64,000 nt of DNA from the NCBI GenBank assembly GCA_965243245.1, contig OZ251536.1, forward strand, positions 496,001 through 560,000, given 5' to 3'. This DNA comes from JAYQKL01 sp965243245. GTDB taxonomy: Bacteria > Pseudomonadota > Alphaproteobacteria > RS24. The translations under genes and the position numbers were made by a program. The notes under the pieces are model-generated. The model was not told where the DNA came from. It worked only from the letters and a program-made list of their open reading frames with translations, and searched no databases. Position 1 is the stretch's first letter. The number at the start of each line of letters is the position of its first letter. Of this stretch, positions 54,539 through 63,065 are shown piece after piece.

Positions 54539-55296
54539 AAAAAGTTTCAAAACTCAACCGAAAATTACTGGCCCGAGACGCACATGAAGGCTTTGATGCC
54601 TCTTTGGCTTATATTCGCCCTGTTGATGCAGCAACATTAATCATTATTGATAGTCGCCATAAAAAGCCAAAAGTGCTGATGGGCAAGCGTTCGGCAAAAC
54701 ATAAATTTATGCCAAATAAATTCGTTTTTCCGGGTGGACGCTTAGATGCGGGCGATACACGCCTTAATATTAACACCAAGCTACGCGCACCTGTTTTGCA
54801 ACGTCTACGTAAAAAAACCTCATCGCGGATGACCAATAAGCGACTGCAAGGCATAGCACTTGCGGCTATTCGGGAAACTTTTGAAGAAACGGGTCTTCTG
54901 GTTGGTGCGCAAATAACGACGCCTATCAAGACACGCAATTCTGATTGGAATGCCTTTTTAAAAAATGGGGTTGAACCGTCCCTCCAAAATATCGATTTTC
55001 TTGGCCGTGCGATCACGCCGCCCAATAGAGCGCGCCGATTTGATACGCGGTTTTTCTGCGTTGAAATTTCAGAAGTCTATAATGACCCCCAAACCCTTGG
55101 CGGGACGGGCGAGCTGCTTGAGTTGCATTGGCTCAGTTTTGACGAAGCCAAAAAGAAGGATTTACCTTCTATTACCCATTATGTTCTTTTGGAATTAGAA
55201 AAGCGTATGGTCGTTGCTTTGCCTGAGAGATATAAAGAGCCTGCATTTTTCTTCCGTACACTTGGCAATAAGATGGATATCATGGTTTTAAAGTAG
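54535..55296 (+). CDS. NUDIX hydrolase
   Basis: 253-residue NUDIX-fold protein. A Gly-rich start FVFPGGRLDAGD is followed by a long insert and the core AAIRETFEETGLLVG, matching R-E-x2-E-E-x-G of the Nudix box. The spacing between the glycine region and the REx2EE core is longer than the classical 23-residue box, as in the NUDT7/RppH-distant CoA-type or YfcD-like branches; substrate unknown. The context (rnr, rpmG) does not define a pathway. Confidence 0.85.
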   Translation: MKKVSKLNRKLLARDAHEGFDASLAYIRPVDAATLIIIDSRHKKPKVLMGKRSAKHKFMPNKFVFPGGRLDAGDTRLNINTKLRAPVLQRLRKKTSSRMTNKRLQGIALAAIRETFEETGLLVGAQITTPIKTRNSDWNAFLKNGVEPSLQNIDFLGRAITPPNRARRFDTRFFCVEISEVYNDPQTLGGTGELLELHWLSFDEAKKKDLPSITHYVLLELEKRMVVALPERYKEPAFFFRTLGNKMDIMVLK

Positions 55297-55340
55297 TAAG
55301 ATTTCAGCCTTGACTTTGGCGTAAAATTAGTTAATTTCGC

Positions 55341-55400
55341 GCCAGTTTCTGATTTTAGAGGCCAGTTTCTGATTTTAGAGGCCAGTTTCTGATTTTAAAG
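55341..55400. repeat. 20-bp tandem repeat, 3 copies, upstream of rpmG
   Basis: Three units of gccagtttctgattttagag (the last with one substitution) end 9 bases before the rpmG start; the third unit supplies the AAAGGA ribosome site. Confidence 0.9.
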
Positions 55401-55409
55401 GATAGCCCC

Positions 55410-55577
55410 ATGGCAAAGTCGACAACGGTCAAAATTAAACTTGAAAGCACCGCCGATACAGGTTTTTTCTATGTTGCTAAAAAAAATGCCCGCACCATGA
55501 CTGAAAAAATGGTGGTGCGTAAATATGACCCGGTTATTCGCAAGCATGTAGAGTTCAAAGAAGGCAAAATTAAGTAA
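55410..55577 (+). CDS. rpmG: 50S ribosomal protein L33
   Basis: A 55-residue ribosomal protein, MAKSTTVKIKLESTADTGFF onward, with the typical RTMTEKMVVRKYDPVIRKHVEFKEGKIK end. It is the zinc-free form: the CxxC pairs of C+ L33 are absent. Start context AAAGGATAGCCCC then ATG. Confidence 0.97.
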   Translation: MAKSTTVKIKLESTADTGFFYVAKKNARTMTEKMVVRKYDPVIRKHVEFKEGKIK

Positions 55578-55597
55578 CCTTAATTGATTTTTTCAAA

Positions 55598-55632
55598 GGT
55601 CGGTCTCAATATTGAGAGCGGCTTTTTTTTTA
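55598..55632 (+). terminator. rho-independent terminator after rpmG
   Basis: GGTCGGTCTCAATATTGAGAGCGGCT forms an inverted repeat around CTCAATATTGAG with one mismatch, followed by nine T residues. Confidence 0.88.
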
Positions 55633-55663
55633 AACGGCGGCGCATGTTTAAAGGGACTTAAAA

Positions 55664-55942
55664 ATGACTAAAAATGATGGCGAAGTTCTGGCATTGGAAA
55701 TTTTAGCATGGATTGCTAAAGATAAGGATGTTATGGTGCGGTTTTCAAATTTTGCGGGGATTGCGCCTATTGATCTTATGGCTCATGCGGGCGAGCCTGA
55801 AATGCTTGGCGGCATGCTCGATTTCTTCCTCTTGGATGAAGCCCTCTTATGTGCATTTTGTGAAGAGACAGGCACCAATAAACAAGCCCCCATCATGGCA
55901 CGTCAATTATTGCCCGGCGCAGATGTGCCTTATTCTACATAA
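55664..55942 (+). CDS. DUF3572 family protein
   Basis: 92 residues, mostly helical. The segments ALEILAWIAKD, RFSNFAGIAPIDL, GEPEMLGGMLDFFLLDEALLCAF and ending ARQLLPG match DUF3572, a family confined to alphaproteobacteria with no known function. It has a GGGAC ribosome site. It precedes the HAD-like gene by 37 bases. Confidence 0.85.
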   Translation: MTKNDGEVLALEILAWIAKDKDVMVRFSNFAGIAPIDLMAHAGEPEMLGGMLDFFLLDEALLCAFCEETGTNKQAPIMARQLLPGADVPYST

Positions 55943-55979
55943 GCATTTGCCAAGCTAGATACCTATTCGGAATAATATT

Positions 55980-56636
55980 GTGACAAAACTTTCAGAAGAA
56001 ATTATACAGCAATGCAACGCGCTCACGCTTGATATAGACCGCCCTTTGATAATCTCAGATGCTGACGAAGTTTTATTGCAGTTCATGGTGCAATTCGAGC
56101 ACTATCTTGATAAACAAAATTTATGGATTGACCTTAAAAGTTTCAAACTAAATGACAACATCAAGCATAAAGACACAGATGATCTGGCTGATCTGAATAT
56201 GCCAAATTTGCTGGACGCTTTTTTCAAAGAAGAAACACCTCATTTTAAACCCGTTAAGGGCGCCGCCATTAGCCTTTCGATACTCTCTGAACATGCGCAG
56301 ATAATTATTCTAACGAACCTGCCCTTCGAGCAACGCCAAGCGCGCATGACAAACCTTCAAAGCCTTGATATGGATTACCCCGTCATTGTTGGCAGCGGCC
56401 CAAAGGGGCATTGCGTTAAATTTATCACCAAGAATATGCAAGCACCGGTTTTTTTTCTGGATGATATTTTCCATAACATTAATAGTGTTGGCGAGCATGC
56501 ACCCGATACCTATCGCATCCATATGATTGCCGATAAGCGGTTGCGAAAAATGACCGAGCCCGCCGACAAAGCCAGTGTGCGCATTGATGACTGGCCGGCG
56601 GCACAAGAATGGATTTTGAAAAAACTGTTGATCTAA
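55980..56636 (+). CDS. HAD-superfamily-like hydrolase, unassigned
   Basis: 218 residues, GTG start. HAD motifs are visible: motif I Asp27-Ala-Asp29-Glu (IISDADEVL), motif II Thr112 (IILTNLPFE), motif III Lys142 (GSGPKGHCVKF) and motif IV Asp161-Asp162 (VFFLDDIFHN). It therefore probably removes phosphate from a small molecule or protein, but the substrate is unknown. It lies between DUF3572 and dinB with 36 bases to the next gene. Confidence 0.75.
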   Translation: MTKLSEEIIQQCNALTLDIDRPLIISDADEVLLQFMVQFEHYLDKQNLWIDLKSFKLNDNIKHKDTDDLADLNMPNLLDAFFKEETPHFKPVKGAAISLSILSEHAQIIILTNLPFEQRQARMTNLQSLDMDYPVIVGSGPKGHCVKFITKNMQAPVFFLDDIFHNINSVGEHAPDTYRIHMIADKRLRKMTEPADKASVRIDDWPAAQEWILKKLLI

Positions 56637-56672
56637 GCTTGCATTTTTCAAATAATTTGGCACACATAATAT

Positions 56673-57974
56673 ATGACTGACTTGCCTCAGATATTTATGT
56701 GCCGTGACTGCATGATATTTCAACCCCCCCCTCAAAGCACGGGCCAAAACACGAATTTTTCAAGATGCCCATCCTGCAAAAGCCCGCGTCTGCTGGCTCA
56801 TACAGAGCTCGAAAACCTCTCAATAGCTCATATAGATTGCGATGCCTTTTTTGCCGCCGTTGAAAAACGTGACAATCCAGACTTGGAAGATAAGCCCCTT
56901 ATCATTGGCGGCGGTAAACGCGGCGTTGTCGCAACCTGCTGCTATATTGCGCGCATTAAGGGGGTGCACTCTGCTATGCCAATGTTTAAGGCTCTACAAC
57001 TTTGCCCGAATGCCGTCATCATCAAGCCTAATATAGAAAAATATCACGCAGCAGGTATCGCCATCAGAGAAATGATGTTTCAGCTAACGCCCCTTGTGCA
57101 ACCGATTTCTATTGATGAGGCTTTTCTTGACCTTAACGGCACGCAGCGTCTGCATAAAGAACCCCCCGCCGCTCAGCTTGCACGCCTTGCCAAACAAATA
57201 AAACAGCAAGTTGGCGTGAGGGTCTCCATTGGTTTAAGCCATAATAAGTTTCTGGCAAAACTCGCATCTGACATGGAAAAACCAAACGGGTTTACCCTCA
57301 TTGGTAAACGCGAGACACTATCCTATCTCGCCGCTTTGCCTGTGTCTAAATTAGGCGGCGTCGGACACCAAACTCAAAAAAAGCTTGCCCGTGACGGCAT
57401 CACACATTGCCATCAGCTACAAAAAATTGACGAACAAAGCCTAATACGCCGCTATGGTCAGTTTGGATTGCATCTTTCACGCCTCGCACGCGGCATTGAT
57501 AATCGTATCATTACGCCAAGCCGTCAGGCAAAAAGCATTTCGTCTGAAACCACTTTCGAGCAAGATACAACCGAGCAAACTTTTTTAGAAAAGACTCTTT
57601 GGAAACTTTCAGAAAAAGTTGCCCGCCGCTGTAAAGAAAAAAATCTTGCCGGCACAACCATCGTTCTTAAACTCAAGACCTCCAACTTCAAATCGCTAAC
57701 CCGCAATCACAAACTTGTCGACCCTTCGCAACTCGCCGATAGTTTATATTCGTATGGCGTTGAACTGTTCAGAAAAGAAATCAGTCAACATCCAAACCGT
57801 GCCTATAGATTAATTGGAATCGGCTATGCTGGTCTGACGGCTGACACGCAAGCGGATCCCTTTGACCTTGGCGACCCCGATAAAGCCAAACGCCGCGACG
57901 CTGAACATGCTATGGATCAGGTGCGTGATAAATTCGGATTAGAAAAAATCAATAAAGGGCACGCGCTTAGCTAA
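56673..57974 (+). CDS. dinB: DNA polymerase IV (Y-family) with N-terminal zinc-binding extension
   Basis: Error-prone translesion polymerase, 433 residues. The palm/finger motifs are AHIDCDAFFAAVEKRDNP, SIDEAFLDLNG, VSIGLSHNKFLAKLASDMEKP and LGGVGHQTQKKL, then the little-finger domain. Before the core lies a roughly 45-residue extension with two Cys pairs (CRDC and CPSC), a probable zinc knuckle seen in alphaproteobacterial DinB. No LexA box is visible just upstream, so SOS control is not evident here. Confidence 0.94.
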   Translation: MTDLPQIFMCRDCMIFQPPPQSTGQNTNFSRCPSCKSPRLLAHTELENLSIAHIDCDAFFAAVEKRDNPDLEDKPLIIGGGKRGVVATCCYIARIKGVHSAMPMFKALQLCPNAVIIKPNIEKYHAAGIAIREMMFQLTPLVQPISIDEAFLDLNGTQRLHKEPPAAQLARLAKQIKQQVGVRVSIGLSHNKFLAKLASDMEKPNGFTLIGKRETLSYLAALPVSKLGGVGHQTQKKLARDGITHCHQLQKIDEQSLIRRYGQFGLHLSRLARGIDNRIITPSRQAKSISSETTFEQDTTEQTFLEKTLWKLSEKVARRCKEKNLAGTTIVLKLKTSNFKSLTRNHKLVDPSQLADSLYSYGVELFRKEISQHPNRAYRLIGIGYAGLTADTQADPFDLGDPDKAKRRDAEHAMDQVRDKFGLEKINKGHALS

Positions 57975-58044
57975 GTGATATTAATGATATAGTTGGTTTA
58001 TAGTTAGCAAAGGGGCAAGCCGACACACTATCTTGGGATGAAAT

Positions 58045-58542
58045 ATGATGAATAACATGAATGAAAATATGGATAAAAATATTGATAAAAATATTGCCAG
58101 TCTAAACATCATCCTCCCAGCACCAAAACCTGCTCTTGCTCATTACCTGCCTTTTAAATTTAGCGGCACTCAGTTATTTGTTTCGGGGCAAGGCCCAATT
58201 GATGCCAATGGCGATGCCATTATAGGATGCCTTGGCACGACACTTGATATTAAGCTTGGACAAAAAGCGGCACAGTTAGCGGCGATCAATATTCTGGCGC
58301 AACTTAAACAAGCCCTAAAGGGTGATTGGGACAGACTTATTGGCTGTCTTAAATTAAACGGCTTTGTTAATGCTACGGCTAACTTCACTCAGCATCCGCA
58401 AGTTATCAATGGGGCTTCGGATTTAATTCATAGTGTTTTGGAAGATAAAGCTATGCACACACGTTGCGCTATTGGTGTGAGTAGTCTCCCGCTTGGGTGG
58501 GCAGTCGAAATAGATGCTCTGTTTGAGGTGCATCGTGATTGA
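58045..58542 (+). CDS. RidA/YjgF family protein
   Basis: 165 residues, trimeric enamine/imine deaminase fold. Family segments: PAPKPALAHYLPFKFSGTQLFVSGQGP, QAALNILA-like AAQLAAINILAQ, NGFVNATANFTQHPQVINGASDL and TRCAIGVSSLPLGWAVEIDALFEV. The canonical Arg is present in HTRCAIGVSSLP. The N-terminus carries a short in-frame repeat (ENMDKNIDKNI). It overlaps the next gene. Confidence 0.85.
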   Translation: MMNNMNENMDKNIDKNIASLNIILPAPKPALAHYLPFKFSGTQLFVSGQGPIDANGDAIIGCLGTTLDIKLGQKAAQLAAINILAQLKQALKGDWDRLIGCLKLNGFVNATANFTQHPQVINGASDLIHSVLEDKAMHTRCAIGVSSLPLGWAVEIDALFEVHRD

Positions 58543-59746
58543 CACACCGCGCACGGCAAATACCTCTCAGACGCTAAAACTAGAAATAAAAATCCATCAA
58601 AAAATTTCTGAAATTGGCAAAAGCGACTGGAATCATTGCGCTAACCCTGAAGGGGAAACCTATAATCCATTTTTGGATTATAATTTTTTAGCCGCCCTTG
58701 AAGAAAGCGGTTCTGTTGCTCTTGAAACTGGCTGGGGCGCACAGCATCTGAGTGCCACGGATGCACAAACCGAAAAAATACTTGGTGTTATGCCGCTTTA
58801 TCTAAAGGCACATAGTCAGGGTGAATATATTTTCGATCATGGTTGGGCCGATGCCTTTCAGCGTGCGGGGGGGCAATATTATCCCAAGCTCTTATGTGCC
58901 ATTCCGTTTACGCCCGCGCGCGGCAGGCGTATTCTGACCGCCCCAGACGCGCCCCAAGCAAGCGTTCAGACAGCTTTAATCAAGGCGGCTCAAGAACGCG
59001 CCGAAAAACTTGGGCTATCGAGCTTACATTTAAATTTTGTCACGCAAAAAGAATGGCAAACTCTAGGTGATGCTGGTTTCTTGTTACGCACGGACCAGCA
59101 ATTTCACTGGCTGAATGATGGCTATAAGAGTTTTGATGATTTCCTTTGCGTTTTAACCTCACGCAAGCGCAAGAATTTAAAAAGAGAACGCCAAAAGGCT
59201 CTTGAAAATGGACTGGTGATTGAATGGAAAACGGGTGCTGATTTAACCGAAACCCATTGGGAGGCTTTTTACAGTTTTTATCTTGATACAGCTAATCGAA
59301 AATGGGGGCAGGCTTATCTTACGCGGGCGTTTTTCAGTCAAATTCAAAAGACTATGGCAGACAAAACCCTCCTTATTATGGTCAAGCAAGAAGACCGCTA
59401 TATAGCCGGTGCGCTTAACTTCATTGGCGCGGATACATTATTCGGACGCCATTGGGGATGTATTCAAGAGCACCCTTTTTTGCATTTTGAATGTTGTTAT
59501 TATCAGGCCATTGAATTTGCTATTGCTAAGGGATTGAAGCGTGTGGAAGCTGGCGCACAAGGGCCGCATAAGCTGGCACGCGGTTATGTACCGACACGCA
59601 TTTATTCAGCTCATTATATTCCGCATCTTGGGTTTCGCGCGGCCGTCGAAAATTACCTTGAACAAGAACGCCAATATGTTGAAAATGATCTAAAGCTACT
59701 CACCCAGCACATTCCATTTAAACAACAGGATAAAACCCATGAATGA
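58535..59746 (+). CDS. FemAB-like / GNAT-fold acyltransferase (PF04339-type)
   Basis: 403 residues from the GTG at 58535, whose codon overlaps the RidA stop; an ATG 21 bases earlier is also in frame. Segments YNPFLDYNFLAALEESGSV, FDHGWADAFQRAGGQYYPKL, PFTPARGRRIL and EAGAQGPHKLARGYVP are characteristic of the FemAB-like DUF482 family, common in alphaproteobacteria. Peptidoglycan aminoacyl transfer has been suggested for relatives, but no substrate is visible here. Confidence 0.85.
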   Translation: MIDTPRTANTSQTLKLEIKIHQKISEIGKSDWNHCANPEGETYNPFLDYNFLAALEESGSVALETGWGAQHLSATDAQTEKILGVMPLYLKAHSQGEYIFDHGWADAFQRAGGQYYPKLLCAIPFTPARGRRILTAPDAPQASVQTALIKAAQERAEKLGLSSLHLNFVTQKEWQTLGDAGFLLRTDQQFHWLNDGYKSFDDFLCVLTSRKRKNLKRERQKALENGLVIEWKTGADLTETHWEAFYSFYLDTANRKWGQAYLTRAFFSQIQKTMADKTLLIMVKQEDRYIAGALNFIGADTLFGRHWGCIQEHPFLHFECCYYQAIEFAIAKGLKRVEAGAQGPHKLARGYVPTRIYSAHYIPHLGFRAAVENYLEQERQYVENDLKLLTQHIPFKQQDKTHE

Positions 59747-60185
59747 TCTTTCTGCTGCTTATGACCGGCAAAATATATTTGCTAAAATACTGCGCGGCGA
59801 CTTGCCTTGCGTAAAAGTCTATGAGGATGACGCCACACTGGCTTTTATGGATGTTATGCCGCAAACAGACGGGCATGTTTTGGTTATTCCCAAAAACCCT
59901 TCTGTGAACATATTGGATATTCATGAAGCGGATGCGATGGCTGTTTTCAAAACAGTTTTAATGCTTGCCCCTGCCGTCAAAGGAGCGATGGGCGCGGCTG
60001 GTGTACAATTAGTACAATTGAATAATGCGGCGGCGGGTCAAACTGTATTTCATACACATTTTCATATCATCCCGCGCAATGGGGGATTGGAAATGCAATT
60101 TCATGCCAAAGACATGGCAGAAACGCACATGCTTGAAAAACACGCTGAAAAAATAAACCATACCCTTAGCCAAATGATGCGTTAG
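59739..60185 (+). CDS. HIT family protein (histidine triad)
   Basis: 148-residue nucleotide-binding hydrolase with the HIT motif HTHFHIIPR and the companion GHVLVIPKNPSVNILDI. Probably dimeric and Hint-like. It overlaps the FemAB-like gene by 8 bases. Its TAG overlaps the clpA stop on the other strand. Confidence 0.93.
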   Translation: MNDLSAAYDRQNIFAKILRGDLPCVKVYEDDATLAFMDVMPQTDGHVLVIPKNPSVNILDIHEADAMAVFKTVLMLAPAVKGAMGAAGVQLVQLNNAAAGQTVFHTHFHIIPRNGGLEMQFHAKDMAETHMLEKHAEKINHTLSQMMR

Positions 60186-62485
60186 GCTTTCACTTTATCT
60201 TTTACAGTTTTGTGGGGTTTTTTATCGCTGTTTTCATAGCTGAGTGACAATTTTTTATCCTTGCCGACATCCACCTTGACGACCCCCCCATTTTTCAACG
60301 CCCCGAACAAGACTTCATCTGCCAGTGGTTTTTTGATGACGTCTTGAATAAGCCGCGCCAAGGGACGTGCGCCCATATTTTTATCATATCCTCTAGCGGC
60401 AAGCCATTTTGCCGCCTTGGGACTAAGCTCAATAATGACATTACGGTCAGCTAATTGAACTTCTAGTTGCAGAATAAATTTCTCAACCACCCGCGCAATA
60501 ACGTCTGTCGGCAAGTGAGCAAAAGGCACGATTGCATCCAGCCGATTGCGAAATTCAGGGGCAAACATTTTTGTGATAGCTTCTTCATCATCGCCCGTGC
60601 GTACCTCGCGTCCAAAGCCCATAGGTGGTTTCGCCATATCAACGGCTCCAGCATTAGTTGTCATAATTAAAATAACATTCCGAAAATCCACTTTGCGTCC
60701 ATTACTGTCTGTCAACGCTCCGTTATCCATGACCTGCAAAAGAATATTGAACATATCCGGATGCGCTTTTTCAATTTCATCTAACAATAAAACACAATGA
60801 GGGTGCTGGTGAACGCCGTCCGTTAACAAGCCTCCCTGATCATAGCCGACATAACCCGGAGGCGCCCCAAGCAAACGCGACACCGTATGGCGTTCCATAT
60901 ATTCAGACATATCAAACCGCAATAGTTCCACCCCTAAAATGTCAGATAATTGGCGCGCAACTTCAGTTTTACCAACGCCCGTAGGCCCAGAAAAAAGATA
61001 GCACCCAATAGGCTTATTATCTTCGCGCAAGCCCGCCCGCGACAATTTAATTGCCGCCGCTAATGCGCCAATAGCCTTATCTTGCCCAAACACCACCCGC
61101 TTAAGCCCGATATCAAGGTCGCGCAATTTTTCTTCATCATTTTTGCTGACAGTCTTAGACGGTATCCGCGCCATAGATGCGATGGTGTTTTCAATATCCT
61201 TCACACTAACGGTTTTCTTTCTTTTAGAAGGTGTCAGCAACATTTGCGATGCCCCAACCTCATCAATGACATCAATGGCTTTATCTGGCAATTTGCGGTC
61301 AGCCATGAAACGAGCCGAAAGCTCAACCGCCGCTTTGATTGCATCATTTGTATAACGAATTTTATGAAAAGTCTCAAAATAGGGTTTAAGTCCTTGAAGG
61401 ATTTTAATTGAATCATCGAGGCTTGGTTCATTTATGTCAATTTTTTGGAATCGCCTTGCCAGCGCACGGTCTTTTTCAAAATGCTGACGATATTCTTTAT
61501 AAGTGGTTGAGCCGATACAGCGCAAGCTACCATTTTGCAGAGCAGGCTTGAGCAAATTAGATGCATCCATCGCTCCGCCTGAGGTCGCGCCTGCGCCAAT
61601 AACCGTATGGATTTCATCAATAAAAAGAATGGATTTTGGTAAATCTTCAAGCTCTTTCATGATTTGCTTAATGCGTTCTTCAAAATCGCCCCGATAGCGC
61701 GTGCCCGCCAGTAAGGCACCCATATCAAGCGAATAAATTATATTATCATGCAAGACTTGCGGCACTTCATTTTCAACAATTTTTCGCGCTAATCCTTCTG
61801 CGATAGCCGTTTTACCAACGCCGGGGTCACCCACAAGCAGAGGATTATTTTTATTACGCCGACATAAAGTCTGGATAGTGCGTTCAACTTCACGCGCCCT
61901 CCCAATCAAGGGGTCAACTTTGCCCTCGCGCGATTTCTCATTAAGATTGATACAATAAGCCGCAAGCGCTGTCTCGCCATTTTGCAGACCAGAAACATCT
62001 TCCTCATCATCAGCACCAGAAACATGACGCTCTTCAACCGCCCCCGGTTTTTTAGCAATGCCATGAGCAATAAAATTCACCGCATCATAACGGGTCATAT
62101 CTTGCTCTTGTAAAAAATAAGTGGCATGGCTTTCGCGTTCAGAAAACAACGCCACAATCACATTCCCTCCCGTCACCTCTTCGCGGCCAGAAGACTGAAC
62201 ATGGACAACAGCACGCTGAATAACACGCTGAAAACCGGCCGTCGGTTTGCAATCTTCATCCTCATCCGAGATAAGCCCCACCAACTCATTATCAAGAAAG
62301 TCCGAAAGGCTTTCCATCAGTTTAGGAATATCAACCGCACAAGCTTCCAATACATTACATGTTTCATCATCTTCAACCAATGCCAATAATAAATGCTCAA
62401 GTGTGGCAAATTCGTGATTACGCTCATTTGCCAACTCAAGAGCTGTGTGTAATCCCTTTTCTAGACCTTTAGAAAACGCGGGCAT
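60182..62485 (-). CDS. clpA: ATP-dependent Clp protease ATP-binding subunit ClpA
   Basis: Double-ring AAA+ unfoldase for ClpP, 767 residues. N-domain (LEKGLHTALELANERNHEF), first AAA module with Walker A GDPGVGKTAIAEG and Walker B SILFIDEIH, second with Walker A GPTGVGKTEVARQ and Walker B VLLLDEIEKAHPD. ClpP docking segment (IGL/IGF-type) is not distinguishable by eye. It follows clpS by three bases and shares its stop-codon bases with the convergent HIT gene. Confidence 0.97.
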   Translation of the reverse strand: MPAFSKGLEKGLHTALELANERNHEFATLEHLLLALVEDDETCNVLEACAVDIPKLMESLSDFLDNELVGLISDEDEDCKPTAGFQRVIQRAVVHVQSSGREEVTGGNVIVALFSERESHATYFLQEQDMTRYDAVNFIAHGIAKKPGAVEERHVSGADDEEDVSGLQNGETALAAYCINLNEKSREGKVDPLIGRAREVERTIQTLCRRNKNNPLLVGDPGVGKTAIAEGLARKIVENEVPQVLHDNIIYSLDMGALLAGTRYRGDFEERIKQIMKELEDLPKSILFIDEIHTVIGAGATSGGAMDASNLLKPALQNGSLRCIGSTTYKEYRQHFEKDRALARRFQKIDINEPSLDDSIKILQGLKPYFETFHKIRYTNDAIKAAVELSARFMADRKLPDKAIDVIDEVGASQMLLTPSKRKKTVSVKDIENTIASMARIPSKTVSKNDEEKLRDLDIGLKRVVFGQDKAIGALAAAIKLSRAGLREDNKPIGCYLFSGPTGVGKTEVARQLSDILGVELLRFDMSEYMERHTVSRLLGAPPGYVGYDQGGLLTDGVHQHPHCVLLLDEIEKAHPDMFNILLQVMDNGALTDSNGRKVDFRNVILIMTTNAGAVDMAKPPMGFGREVRTGDDEEAITKMFAPEFRNRLDAIVPFAHLPTDVIARVVEKFILQLEVQLADRNVIIELSPKAAKWLAARGYDKNMGARPLARLIQDVIKKPLADEVLFGALKNGGVVKVDVGKDKKLSLSYENSDKKPHKTVKDKVKA

Positions 62486-62488
62486 AAT

Positions 62489-62869
62489 TTAATCCTTTTC
62501 CATTGTACACTGTAACGGATGTTCGCATTGACGCGCTAAATCCACCACTTGCGTAACTTTAGTTTCCGCAATCTCATAGGTGAATACACCGCAAACTCCA
62601 ACACCATTTTGATGCACATGCAACATAATTTTTGTCGCTTCTTGCATGTCCATATTGAAGAATCGTTGTAAAATCAGAATAACGAATTCCATTGGCGTAT
62701 AGTCGTCGTTCAAAATGAGGACCTTATAAAGTGAGGGTTTCTTAGTCTTTGGCGAGGGTTTTAGCACGACTTCAATTTGACCATCGCCGCCTTCATCCGG
62801 ATTTAAAGGCTTATTTTGAACCGCAAAGATTATTGCCAATGTTTGGTAAAGTGAATTTTTTTTCTTCAT
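62489..62869 (-). CDS. clpS: ATP-dependent Clp protease adaptor ClpS
   Basis: N-end-rule adaptor delivering substrates to ClpA. 126 residues; the core LYKVLILNDDYTPMEFVILIL contains the Asn-Asp pair that contacts the N-terminal residue, followed by ATKIMLHVHQNGVGVCGVFTYEIAETK. The first 45 residues are extended relative to E. coli ClpS. Confidence 0.96.
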   Translation of the reverse strand: MKKKNSLYQTLAIIFAVQNKPLNPDEGGDGQIEVVLKPSPKTKKPSLYKVLILNDDYTPMEFVILILQRFFNMDMQEATKIMLHVHQNGVGVCGVFTYEIAETKVTQVVDLARQCEHPLQCTMEKD

Positions 62870-63005
62870 TGCAACATTTTTGCCTCTGTTCAGTTCCTAA
62901 AATACTCTAACATTTTTGCCTCTAAAGGCTCAGAAGTTAGTTTAGCATATTTGCTTCTGTGTCATGTCTAAACTATTCTGTTGTCTATTTATGTAAGATT
63001 TAATG

Positions 63006-63023
63006 TTTGCCATACAAGGCAAA
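63006..63023. other. inverted repeat in the clpS / dac divergent region
   Basis: TTTGCC-N6-GGCAAA, a 6-bp stem between the divergently transcribed clpS and dac genes. Could be an operator or just structure; the rest of 62870-63065 is AT-rich and includes a repeated aacatttttgcctct element. Confidence 0.35.
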
Positions 63024-63065
63024 TCAATTAATCTGAAACTGTATTTTGCGTGAGCTGAGTAATTT

